NCBI GenBank assembly: GCA_016280825.1
Contig: JAEEHL010000029.1
Coordinates: 1 to 38,281 of the forward strand
DNA: 38,281 nt
From: Verrucomicrobiota bacterium
GTDB taxonomy: Bacteria > Verrucomicrobiota > Kiritimatiellia > RFP12 > UBA1067
Direction: 5' to 3'
Shown here: positions 25,489 to 33,804 of the stretch, piece by piece
Numbering within the stretch: position 1 is the stretch's first letter
Layout: every line of letters starts with the position of its first letter
Position numbers and translations under genes: made by a program
The notes under the pieces: model-generated
Told to the model about the DNA's origin: nothing
What the model saw: the letters and a program-made list of their open reading frames with translations, nothing else
Databases searched by the model: none

Positions 25489-28424
25489 ACGGCAACAAGA
25501 TAATCGAGGCCTCGGCCGGCACAGGCAAGACCCACCGACTCGCCTCCCGCATCATCGCGCTCCTGAGGGCCGGCGCAAAGCCGCAGGAGATAGTCGCGCT
25601 CACGTTCTCCCGCGCTGCCGCCGGCGAGATATTCGTGAGGTTTGTCGGCATGCTCGCGAAGTCCGCGAGGCGCAGGCCCGCCGACATCGCGCTCCTGCGC
25701 CAGGCGATAGGCACGCAGCACCTTTCGCAGATCGGCACCCTGGACAGCTTCCTCATGCGCATGGCGAGGGTCTTTCCGCTCGAGCTCGGCATCTGCGGGG
25801 AGATGCAGATAATGGACGAGAGCCGCGCGGAGGACGAGCGCGCGAAGACGTCGTTTTCGATCCTCCGCCGCACTGACGAGACGTCGCGCAGGCATTTCGC
25901 GGAGGCGTTCTCGCTTGCGATGAACCGCGAGGAGCCGCGAAGCTTCATAGCGGCGTACAACAGGTTTGTCGGCGAATGGCACGGCCTCGTGCTCGAGAAC
26001 GGCGACGAAGCAGCCTGGAACTGCGTCCGCGGAGTTTTCGGCGACAGGCCCCCGGAGTGGATTGGCGCAACGGAAGCCGACCTTGCGCGTGCCGCAGACG
26101 GGCTTCTGGACATCTTCCCCGGCGATGCCGCCTGGGCGGCGTTCGCGGAATGGGTGAAGGGTTTCCGCGGCAGGCTTTCAGGTCTCGTCGGGATTGCGGG
26201 GAAGGTCATGTCGCTTGCGGAGGAGGACCTTTCCCGCGCCGTCATAGAGTTCAAGTACAGGAAGCGGTATGCGGTTGCCGGCGAGGACGCGCGAAAGCTG
26301 CGCGACGCCGTGCATCTCGTTGCGGGATACTGCATGCGCATGAAGATCGAGGAGACGATGGGAGTCTATCGCCTCATCTCGGCGTTCGAGCGCGAATACA
26401 ACGCGAAGGTGCGGGCGAAGGGCAACCTGGTCTTCGGCGACATCCCGCGACTCGTAAGCTCCCTCCCGGAGCACGTGAGGAGGAACCTCGAGTACCGCAT
26501 GGACTGCAGGATACGCGCATGGGCGCTCGACGAGTTCCAGGACACGAGCCGGCCGCAATGGAGGGCGTTGGCCGACCTAGTAGACGAGGCCAAGCAGTCT
26601 GGCGGCGAAAAGCCGGTTTTCGTTGTCGGGGACTTCAAGCAGGCGATATACGGCTGGCGCGAGGGGGATGTATCCATCTTCGAGAGGGAATGCGACGACG
26701 AGGCCGTCTACAGGAGGATCCACCTCGACCGTACGTGGAGATCGGGGCCTGCCGTCGTCGAGGCGGTGAACAGGGTGTTTGCGGGCGGGGCCGTCGGCGA
26801 CCTGTTCCCCAGGTGGAAGGCGAAGTGCCATGAGCACAGGTCGGCACGCGGCGACATCGAGGGGCTTGTGCAGGTCATGGACGCGCCCGGCGCGAAGAAG
26901 GAAGACTTCCTCGAGCCGGTCTACAACGCGCTTGCCGCCGCAAGGCCCGTGGAAAGGGGGCTTGAGGCGGCGGTTCTCGTGAGGGACAACAAGCTCGGCC
27001 GCAAGATCGTCAACTACCTCAAGGGCCGCGGCATGAACGACGTGGAGTTCGAGGGCGACGGCGATTCGTGCGAAACCACCGCCCTCGGCGGTTTCCTCGA
27101 CCTTGTGGAGCTTGCCGACCATCCGGGCGCTACGATGACGTGGCGGCATTTCATGTTGACCAACGTTGCAAAGGCGGCGTATGGCGACAGGCTTCCGCAG
27201 CCGGACGAAGTGTCACGGGACTTCTCGCGCGCATTCACGGAGAAGGGGCTTGTGCGCACGTTCCGCGAGCTGCGTGAGGCCATTCGCGCCTCCATGCTGC
27301 CAGACTGGGGCGAGTACGTCGAAAGCCAGTACGTAGGCATGCTGAAGGCGGCGGAGGAATTCGAGCTTTCAATGCGGCCGGACACGCGCCTTTCAGACTT
27401 CCGCTCGTTTCTCCAGTCGCGCAGGAACAGGACCTGCGCCGCCGCCGGCAAGGTGCGCGTGATGACGATCCACCACTCAAAGGGGCTTGGATTCGACTAT
27501 GTCGTCCTGCCGCTCTACGAGCATTGCGGCATCGGCAGCGGCGGGGAAAAGGGCCCCGTTGTCGGCGACGGGTGGGTGCTTGGCGACCCGGGCGCGGCGG
27601 GGAAGTACGCCGGCGCCCTGTCCAGGGCGATGGACGAGCGCAAGTGCAGGAAGGAGCTCGAGGAGCTTTGCACGTACTACGTGGCGATGACGCGGGCGAA
27701 AAGGTCCATGACCGTCATATTGCATCCGCAGGCCGCCAGGGATTCCTCCACGGTGAGGTTCTCCGACATCGTTCGGCAGTCTCTCGGCTCTCCTGCCGAA
27801 ATCGGCAACCGCCGCTGGGCGGAGGCATTGGCGGGGACGAATGCGCCTGCGAGCGGCAGCGGATGCGAGCTCCCGGTGCCGAGGACGGAGCCGCGCAAGG
27901 CGCGGCAGTCCTTCAGGCGGCGCCTTCCCTCCAGGAAGTTTGCCGACGGCGAGGTCGCGAGCGCCCTCTTCATGCGCGATTCCGCGAGAAGGCGGGCGAT
28001 CGAGCGCGGCGTCGAGGCGCACAGGGAGTTCGAGGCATTGGACTTTGTAGACGGGGAACTCGCCAGGGACGACTTCGACCGCGCCCTTGTGCGCCCCGCC
28101 GGGTTTACGGACCTCTGGCGCGAGCGTTCATACGAGATTCTCTCCGGCGGCGTCTGGGAGAGCGGGCAGTTCGACCGCGTCGTATTCGCGGGCGGCCGCG
28201 CCGTTATACAGGACTTCAAGACCAACAGGCCCATGAGGGGAGAGTCCCGAGAGGAGTTCGAGGCGCGGATGGCCATGACGTATCGCGCGCAGATGACGGC
28301 CTACCGCCGCGCGCTCGAGAGGTTGACCGGCATCCCCGCCGAGGCGATATCATGCGAGCTTCTCCTCGTGGCCACGAGATCCAGGGCCGTCGTCGGGGAC
28401 ATGCAGGGGGCAGGTGCGCATTGA
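25485..28424 (+). CDS. AddA/RecB-like UvrD-family helicase with PD-(D/E)xK nuclease domain
   Basis: A 979-residue DNA repair motor of superfamily 1A. Walker A is SAGTGKT at residues 10-16 (K15), preceded by EA as in RecB. Walker B is DEFQDTS at 349-355. Other helicase motifs are VVGDFKQAIYGWR, MTIHHSKGLGFDYVVLPL and YYVAMTRAKR. The C-terminal domain carries H846, D897 and D910-F-K912, matching the RecB-family nuclease core (H, D, DxK). It is shorter than RecB (about 1180) or AddA (about 1230), and no AddB or RecC gene adjoins it. AddA of an AddAB pair is the best guess. Confidence 0.85.
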   Translation: MNGNKIIEASAGTGKTHRLASRIIALLRAGAKPQEIVALTFSRAAAGEIFVRFVGMLAKSARRRPADIALLRQAIGTQHLSQIGTLDSFLMRMARVFPLELGICGEMQIMDESRAEDERAKTSFSILRRTDETSRRHFAEAFSLAMNREEPRSFIAAYNRFVGEWHGLVLENGDEAAWNCVRGVFGDRPPEWIGATEADLARAADGLLDIFPGDAAWAAFAEWVKGFRGRLSGLVGIAGKVMSLAEEDLSRAVIEFKYRKRYAVAGEDARKLRDAVHLVAGYCMRMKIEETMGVYRLISAFEREYNAKVRAKGNLVFGDIPRLVSSLPEHVRRNLEYRMDCRIRAWALDEFQDTSRPQWRALADLVDEAKQSGGEKPVFVVGDFKQAIYGWREGDVSIFERECDDEAVYRRIHLDRTWRSGPAVVEAVNRVFAGGAVGDLFPRWKAKCHEHRSARGDIEGLVQVMDAPGAKKEDFLEPVYNALAAARPVERGLEAAVLVRDNKLGRKIVNYLKGRGMNDVEFEGDGDSCETTALGGFLDLVELADHPGATMTWRHFMLTNVAKAAYGDRLPQPDEVSRDFSRAFTEKGLVRTFRELREAIRASMLPDWGEYVESQYVGMLKAAEEFELSMRPDTRLSDFRSFLQSRRNRTCAAAGKVRVMTIHHSKGLGFDYVVLPLYEHCGIGSGGEKGPVVGDGWVLGDPGAAGKYAGALSRAMDERKCRKELEELCTYYVAMTRAKRSMTVILHPQAARDSSTVRFSDIVRQSLGSPAEIGNRRWAEALAGTNAPASGSGCELPVPRTEPRKARQSFRRRLPSRKFADGEVASALFMRDSARRRAIERGVEAHREFEALDFVDGELARDDFDRALVRPAGFTDLWRERSYEILSGGVWESGQFDRVVFAGGRAVIQDFKTNRPMRGESREEFEARMAMTYRAQMTAYRRALERLTGIPAEAISCELLLVATRSRAVVGDMQGAGAH

Positions 28425-28435
28425 AAGGGGAAAAC

Positions 28436-29776
28436 ATGGAAGACATCATCGGCAGGGCGCTTGCACGGGCGACCGACACGAAGGCGTGCGTAATAGGCGA
28501 AGGGGTTCTGGACGAGGCGCCGGAGCTCTTCAAGAGGCACTTTCCGGGCGCGAGGCGCGCATTCGTCGTCTGCGACCCGAGGACGCGCAAGGCGGCGGGG
28601 GAGAAGGTTGCGGCGCTCCTTTCCTCCGCGGGGGTGGAGGCAGGCGAGCACGTGCTCGAGCCAGGCGGCAGGACGTTCCACGCCGACTACCGCTATGTCG
28701 AGGAGACGAGGGATGCGTTCTTGGCCTTCGGGGCCGAGGGCGCGGTTCCCGTTGCGGCGGGGAGCGGCGTAGTGAACGACATCGCCAAGAGGACTGCAGG
28801 CGAGACGGGCGTTCCGTACATGACCGTCGCGACTGCGGCGAGCGTCGACGGATACTCGAGCTTCGGCGCCGCGCTGAGAAGCCCCGAGGGGTCGAAGATG
28901 ACGTATCCCTGCCCGGCGCCGAGGGTGATCGTTGCGGACATCGACGTCATGCGCACGGCGCCCGCGTGGATGGCGGCAAGCGGCTTTGCGGACCTGATGG
29001 CGAAGGTCCCGGCCGGGGCGGACTGGATACTCGCAAGCGAACTTGGCGCCGCGGAATGGCACGAGGGCGCATGGCATACCGTGCAGGACAACCTCAAGGC
29101 CTCGCTGGAGGACGCGGACGGCGTGGCTGCGGCGCGCGCGGAGCCGTTCACAAGGCTTGTGGAGGGGCTCATGCTCGGCGGCTTCGCCATGCAGGACATG
29201 CAGAGCTCCCGCCCCGCCTCGGGCGCGGAGCACCTCTTCAGCCACCTTCTCGAGATGCGCGACCACGTCTTCAAGGGCGAGATCGTGCCACACGGGATAC
29301 AGGTGGGGGTGTTCACGCTTTTCATGTGCCGCGTGTACGAGGAGATCCTCGCCCGCGACTATTCGCAGCTCGACGTCGAGGCCTGCCTCGGGAACTGGCG
29401 ACCGCTCGAGGAGGAGTGCAGGATAGGGGAGGCGATGTTCGCCGGCACGAAGTTCCCCGATCTCGGCGTAAAGGCGGCTAAGGCCAAGTTCGTCGGACGC
29501 GAGGAGACCCGGGCCAGGCTCGAGGGCTTCAAGGCAAGGTGGCCGGAGATACGCGCGAGGCTAGTCGCGCAGCTCGTCCCCTCGGAGACGGTGGAGCGCA
29601 AGCTCAGGGCGGTCGGGGCGCCAGTTGCTCCGGAGGAGATCGGCTCTACTGTCGCCGCGACGCTCGCGGACGCGAGGAAGACGGTCTACATGCGCGACAG
29701 GTACATGTCGCTTGACTTCCTTTCGCTCACGGGCGAGCTCGACCTTTTCGCCCGCAGGGCCCTCGGTTGCGCTTGA
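28436..29776 (+). CDS. Glycerol-1-phosphate dehydrogenase (AraM/EgsA family)
   Basis: A 446-residue NAD(P)-linked, metal-dependent dehydrogenase that reduces dihydroxyacetone phosphate to sn-glycerol 1-phosphate, the archaeal-type glycerol stereoisomer. The nucleotide site shows VPVAAGSGVVNDIAKR, and TVATAASVDGYSS is a family signature. The metal ligands D186 (GFADLMAK), H266 (GAEHLFSH) and H286 (VPHGIQ) have the spacing of this family. AAAGGGG precedes the ATG. Bacterial relatives such as AraM of B. subtilis exist, but no geranylgeranylglyceryl phosphate synthase is nearby, so the lipid made is unknown. Confidence 0.88.
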   Translation: MEDIIGRALARATDTKACVIGEGVLDEAPELFKRHFPGARRAFVVCDPRTRKAAGEKVAALLSSAGVEAGEHVLEPGGRTFHADYRYVEETRDAFLAFGAEGAVPVAAGSGVVNDIAKRTAGETGVPYMTVATAASVDGYSSFGAALRSPEGSKMTYPCPAPRVIVADIDVMRTAPAWMAASGFADLMAKVPAGADWILASELGAAEWHEGAWHTVQDNLKASLEDADGVAAARAEPFTRLVEGLMLGGFAMQDMQSSRPASGAEHLFSHLLEMRDHVFKGEIVPHGIQVGVFTLFMCRVYEEILARDYSQLDVEACLGNWRPLEEECRIGEAMFAGTKFPDLGVKAAKAKFVGREETRARLEGFKARWPEIRARLVAQLVPSETVERKLRAVGAPVAPEEIGSTVAATLADARKTVYMRDRYMSLDFLSLTGELDLFARRALGCA

Positions 29777-29801
29777 TTCCACGGCGAATATTTGGTAAAA
29801 T
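29773..29801 (+). promoter_or_regulatory. Promoter for tatA-uvrC (extended -10)
   Basis: TTGATT at 29773-29778 overlaps the previous stop codon, followed by a 17-base spacer ending in TGG and TAAAAT at 29796-29801. The predicted start near 29808 gives a leader of about 30 bases with AAGGAGG. Confidence 0.8.
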
Positions 29802-29837
29802 AGCGAACAACAAAGGAACAACAAGGAGGACAAGACA

Positions 29838-30059
29838 ATGGTTTTCGGATTTCTTCAGAACTGCGGCCCGTGGCAGATAGTGATACTCGTCGTCGTGGCG
29901 TTCGTCCTTTTCGGCGGCGCGAAGAAGATACCCGACCTTGCCCGCAGCCTCGGCAAGGCGAAGAACGAATTCAAGAAGGGGCTCGCCGAAGGCGAGAAGG
30001 AGGCCGACGAGGACTTCAAGGCGAAGAAGGAGGACGAGCCCGCGAAAGAGCTCGCGTAG
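29838..30059 (+). CDS. tatA: Sec-independent protein translocase subunit TatA/TatE
   Basis: A 73-residue subunit of the twin-arginine translocase, forming the pore for folded proteins. It has one short membrane helix (WQIVILVVVAFVLFG), the hinge GGAKKIPDLARSLGKA and an amphipathic helix, then an acidic/basic tail ending EPAKELA. The FG-x-x-K-hinge is diagnostic. AAGGAGG lies just upstream of the ATG. TatB and TatC are not nearby. uvrC starts one base after its stop. Confidence 0.95.
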   Translation: MVFGFLQNCGPWQIVILVVVAFVLFGGAKKIPDLARSLGKAKNEFKKGLAEGEKEADEDFKAKKEDEPAKELA

Positions 30060-30060
30060 C

Positions 30061-31512
30061 GTGGCGAGCGACCTCATAAGGGAGCGGGTGAAGAACCTGC
30101 CCGACCGCCCCGGCTGCTATCTCATGCGAGATCGCCGGGGCGCGATAATTTACGTGGGCAAGGCGAAGAACCTCAAGAGGCGCGTCTCGCAGTACTTCCG
30201 CCCCGGCGCGCGACACGCTCCCAAGGTGCGCTCGATGGTCAATACCGTGTGGGACTTCGAGGTGATGACCGTGAAGAACGAGGAGGAGGCGCTTCTCACG
30301 GAGTCGGCGCTCATAAAGAAGTACAAGCCGCGCTTCAACATCCTCATGCGCGACGACAAGCGCTATCTCGCGCTCCGCGCCGACGCCTCGGCGAAGTGGC
30401 CTCGCCTGGTCTGCTGCCGAATAGTGCGCGACGACGGCGCGAGGTACTTCGGGCCGTTCCCTTCCAGCCCCGTCGTGCGCATGGCGAAGGACTTTGCGGA
30501 GAAGAGGTGGGGGCTTCGCGGATGCAACGCGATCGAGCCCGATGCCGAGTGCCACCGCCACTGCGGCGCGGATGTCATAAGGTCGTGCTCGGCACCGTGC
30601 CTTGGGAGGATATCCGAGGCTGAATACCGGGAGCGTTTCGAGGAGGCCTGCGCGTTTCTCGGCGGCTCGCGCCCCGAGACGTTCGACGAGCTTGTCTCCG
30701 AGATGTCGGGTGCAGCGGAGAAGGGCGACTACGAGCGGGCCGCGAGGCTGCGCGACATGATCGCCGCGCTTCGCCAGATGACGAAGGCGCATTTCGTTAG
30801 AAGGGACGGCGCGGCGCGCGCGCAGCAGGCGATGAAGGGGATCGCCGACCTTGCCGAGGCAATCGGACTTCCCGCGCCGCCGCGCATAATCGAGTGCGCC
30901 GACATCTCGAACCTCTTCGGCACGCACAGCGTGGCGTCGCTCGTAGTGGCGAGGGACGGCATCCCCGACAGGCGGTACTACAGGCATTTCAGGATAAAGA
31001 CCGTCGAGGGGGCAGACGATCCGCGCTCGATGGCGGAGGTGGTGAAGCGGCGCTTTGCCGACGAGTCGATCAGGCTGGAGCGCCCGGACCTTTTCATCTG
31101 CGACGGCGGGATAACGCAGCTCAACGCCGCGCGCGCAGCGCTTGCGGAAGTCGGCCTGGGCGACATCCCCACGGTCGGGCTTGCCGAGCGCCAGGAGGAG
31201 ATCGTGCTGGGCGACGGCAGGCCGAGCCTCATGCTGCCGCGCGATTCCGAGGCGCTTTTCGTCTGCACGCGACTCAGGGACGAGGCGCACCGCTTTGCGA
31301 TTTCGTACCATCGCAACCTGCGCGATAGGACGATAAGGGAGTCGGCGCTTGATTCGGTCCCCGGAATCGGCGAGGCGAAGAAGATGAAGCTCTTGAGGCA
31401 TTTCAAGTCGATCTACGGAATAAGGCGGGCAGACGTGAAGGAGATTGCCTCCGTCGCCGGCGTTGGCGAGGCCGTAGCCGCAGAAGTCCTTCGAGCCGTC
31501 TCGGCCAGATGA
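30061..31512 (+). CDS. uvrC: Excinuclease ABC subunit UvrC, short form
   Basis: A 483-residue nucleotide excision repair endonuclease making both incisions around a lesion. The N-terminal GIY-YIG domain begins LPDRPGCYLM and has YVGKAKNLKRRVSQYF. A cysteine cluster (about residues 160-183) and the UvrB-binding UVR motif (about 208-237) follow. The RNase H-like site keeps D281, D348 and H410. Tandem HhH motifs (VPGIGEAKK, VAGVGEAVA) close the protein. The protein is about 120 residues shorter than typical UvrC; the missing part falls between the UVR motif and D281. The GTG start at 30061 gives the usual N-terminus. Confidence 0.93.
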   Translation: MASDLIRERVKNLPDRPGCYLMRDRRGAIIYVGKAKNLKRRVSQYFRPGARHAPKVRSMVNTVWDFEVMTVKNEEEALLTESALIKKYKPRFNILMRDDKRYLALRADASAKWPRLVCCRIVRDDGARYFGPFPSSPVVRMAKDFAEKRWGLRGCNAIEPDAECHRHCGADVIRSCSAPCLGRISEAEYRERFEEACAFLGGSRPETFDELVSEMSGAAEKGDYERAARLRDMIAALRQMTKAHFVRRDGAARAQQAMKGIADLAEAIGLPAPPRIIECADISNLFGTHSVASLVVARDGIPDRRYYRHFRIKTVEGADDPRSMAEVVKRRFADESIRLERPDLFICDGGITQLNAARAALAEVGLGDIPTVGLAERQEEIVLGDGRPSLMLPRDSEALFVCTRLRDEAHRFAISYHRNLRDRTIRESALDSVPGIGEAKKMKLLRHFKSIYGIRRADVKEIASVAGVGEAVAAEVLRAVSAR

Positions 31513-31651
31513 AGTCCAGTTCCGCGATTTTTCAGGTGAACTTCTCGAATCCACCGCTTGTCGCCCATTGCTGACCCTGCCCCCAACTGCTATCAACCAA
31601 TCAGGATCGGCTGGAGTTGCGAGGCGGGGAGTGGTGCTACCGTTTTTTGGG

Positions 31652-31680
31652 TTTACTCTTTTGGGATTATTTGATAAAAT
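31652..31680 (+). promoter_or_regulatory. Promoter for the secreted protein at 31725 (extended -10)
   Basis: TTTACT at 31652-31657, a 17-base spacer ending in TGA, and TAAAAT at 31675-31680. The predicted start near 31687 gives a leader of about 38 bases. The rest of the 212-base gap after uvrC (31513-31651) shows nothing I can name. Confidence 0.72.
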
Positions 31681-31724
31681 TCGTGGCTAAAAGGAGTTTG
31701 GGTGGTCATTCCAATGGGGGAGAG

Positions 31725-33776
31725 ATGAAACGGTTGCTGGTGCTTGGTCTTGTCGTGCAGCTGTCGATGCTGCATGCTGCGGTGAAGATGCCTTCGGAGT
31801 TCGGGCGCGACTATGCCTTCCTGAACATCGTGCCAGCGCAGACTTCCGAAGAGGGGCTGCGCCAGCTCGCGAAGGACATTGTCGAGTACCGCGAGCTTAC
31901 GGGCTGCAGGCTAGTCCTCCCCTCGCTTTCCTTCCATCCCGATGCGAAGCCAGCGACAAAGAAGGCCCAGCGGCTCCTTGACTTCTACAGGGCGCTCAAG
32001 AAGGAGCTTGCCGGCACGGACATCGAGCTTGGCGTACTCATACAGAGCATCATGGGCCATTGGGCGGTCGAGAAGGCCGGCGGCTACGACGACTGGACGC
32101 GCAGCATCGACATCAACGGCAAGGTCTGGCGCTTCTGCCCGCTCGACCCCGGCTTTCGCAAGTACATCGAATGGTTCGTGACGGAGCTTGCGCGCGAGCG
32201 CCCTGCGTTCATCCTCACCGACGACGACATGCTCTGCAAGGGCGGCATGGAGTGCTTCTGCCCGCTTCACCTGAAGGAGGCGAACCGCAGGCTCGGCATG
32301 AACATGACCGCCGACGAATACCGCGCCGCGGTGAAGGCGGCGCGCGAGGGCGAGAAGGGGCATGAAGACGTCTTTCGCGTCTTCAACGAGCTTGCAATCG
32401 AGTTTACGTCGGGCTGCGCCGCCTTGATAAGAAAGACGATCGACGCGGTCGACCCCTCCATCCCAGCCGGCATCTGCCAGGGCGCGCCGATATACATATC
32501 TACCGGCCCGTGCGCGGAGGCAATAGCGGCAAAGGGCCAGCCGGCCGTTGCGCGGCTCAGCAATTCGTGCTACCGCGAAAGGTCGGCGAAGGACTTCCCG
32601 AGGTACATGCGCTCGTCGTTCGAGACTGAGTGCCTTTCGAGGGACGTGCCGATAAGGCTTGACGAATCAGACACGTTCCCGCATAACCTGTGGAGCGTCT
32701 CGGCCGTGACGTTCAAGGCGAAGATCGCGCTTGCCGCGATGTGCGGCCTCAATGGATCGAAGATCTGGCTCGTGAACATGCACAAGGGCAAGCGCCCCGT
32801 GCCGCGCGAATATACGCGCGTCGTCGCAGAATGCGGCGAGATGTACCGTGCGCTCGCGCGGGAAGTGAGGGGGTCGGTGCAGAAGGGCTTTGCCGTCGTC
32901 GTGCACACGAACGACATTGCGACTTCGACCCTCACCTCATACCTAACCTGGGGCGACCGCTTCGGCGGCGTCTTCGGCGTGCCCTGGCGCTGCACGGCGA
33001 ACCTCGAAGAAGGCGGCGTCTACACCCTCGCCGACGCGCAGGACGTGATGCGCTGTTCTGACGAAGACCTGAAGCGGCTCCTTTCCGGGCGGCTTCTCGT
33101 AGACGGGCGCGCCGCGGCGGAGCTTTGCGCGCGCGGATATGCCGACTTCATCGGCGTTGACGCGATAAGGAAGGGCAAGCCCCCCGCTCCCGGAGTCAAG
33201 ATAGACACCGCCTTCGACATCGTGCAGGTGCGGGAGCGAGTCGAGAAGACCGGCGAGACGCTTTACCATCTCTACACCTCGAACACGCCCGAGCTAAGGA
33301 ACCTGCGCGAAGGGGCGAAGGTTTTCTCCACCTTCGTGCGCGACTCGACCCCTGCAGCAGTCGTCTACGACAACAAGCTCGGAGGCCGCGTCTTCACCGC
33401 CGCGCTCGACCTGGGGCTCGAGAGCTTCGAGCCGTGGTGCCGCCGTGGCTATGACGAGCAGCGCAAGGAATGGTTTCACATGGCGCTTGACGAGCTTTCC
33501 GGCGCGCGCACCGAATACGCCGTCGTGAACGACAAGAACATGGCCGTCATCCACAGGCGCAAGAGAGACGGGTCCGACCTCGTGTGCGTCTGGAACAACC
33601 ACTACGACCCGGTAGTGAACCTTGGCCTGCGCGTCGCCGCGCCGCCCGCGAAGATCGAGGTCCTTTCGCCCGACGGCACATGGAAGGGCGCGGAATGGAA
33701 GACGGCGGATGGAGCGGTCGAGATAAAGGTCGACATGCCGTGCTACGCATTCGCGGTATTCAGGATTTCGAAATGA
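31725..33776 (+). CDS. Secreted TIM-barrel-like putative glycoside hydrolase
   Basis: A 683-residue predicted exported protein. ATG 31725 begins a signal peptide (MKRLLVLGLVVQLSMLHAA) and follows GGGGGAG. A longer in-frame opening from 31617 starts before the promoter and is unlikely. Residues 25-400 alternate strands and helices like a TIM barrel, with an acidic strand end FILTDDD (D166-D168) and RLDESDTF later as candidate catalytic positions. Residues 415-560 look Rossmann-like, as in GH42-type proteins, and the end is a beta-sandwich with SPDGTWKGAEW. The family is not recognised with certainty. Confidence 0.5.
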   Translation: MKRLLVLGLVVQLSMLHAAVKMPSEFGRDYAFLNIVPAQTSEEGLRQLAKDIVEYRELTGCRLVLPSLSFHPDAKPATKKAQRLLDFYRALKKELAGTDIELGVLIQSIMGHWAVEKAGGYDDWTRSIDINGKVWRFCPLDPGFRKYIEWFVTELARERPAFILTDDDMLCKGGMECFCPLHLKEANRRLGMNMTADEYRAAVKAAREGEKGHEDVFRVFNELAIEFTSGCAALIRKTIDAVDPSIPAGICQGAPIYISTGPCAEAIAAKGQPAVARLSNSCYRERSAKDFPRYMRSSFETECLSRDVPIRLDESDTFPHNLWSVSAVTFKAKIALAAMCGLNGSKIWLVNMHKGKRPVPREYTRVVAECGEMYRALAREVRGSVQKGFAVVVHTNDIATSTLTSYLTWGDRFGGVFGVPWRCTANLEEGGVYTLADAQDVMRCSDEDLKRLLSGRLLVDGRAAAELCARGYADFIGVDAIRKGKPPAPGVKIDTAFDIVQVRERVEKTGETLYHLYTSNTPELRNLREGAKVFSTFVRDSTPAAVVYDNKLGGRVFTAALDLGLESFEPWCRRGYDEQRKEWFHMALDELSGARTEYAVVNDKNMAVIHRRKRDGSDLVCVWNNHYDPVVNLGLRVAAPPAKIEVLSPDGTWKGAEWKTADGAVEIKVDMPCYAFAVFRISK

Positions 33777-33804
33777 AGAAGAGAGGCAGAGCGAGGAAGA
33801 CACG

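Noticed and set aside
31698-31700. TTG start with AAAAGGAG for the secreted protein at 31725
   Set aside because: The ribosome site is only one or two bases away, and it would put nine non-hydrophobic residues before a complete signal peptide.
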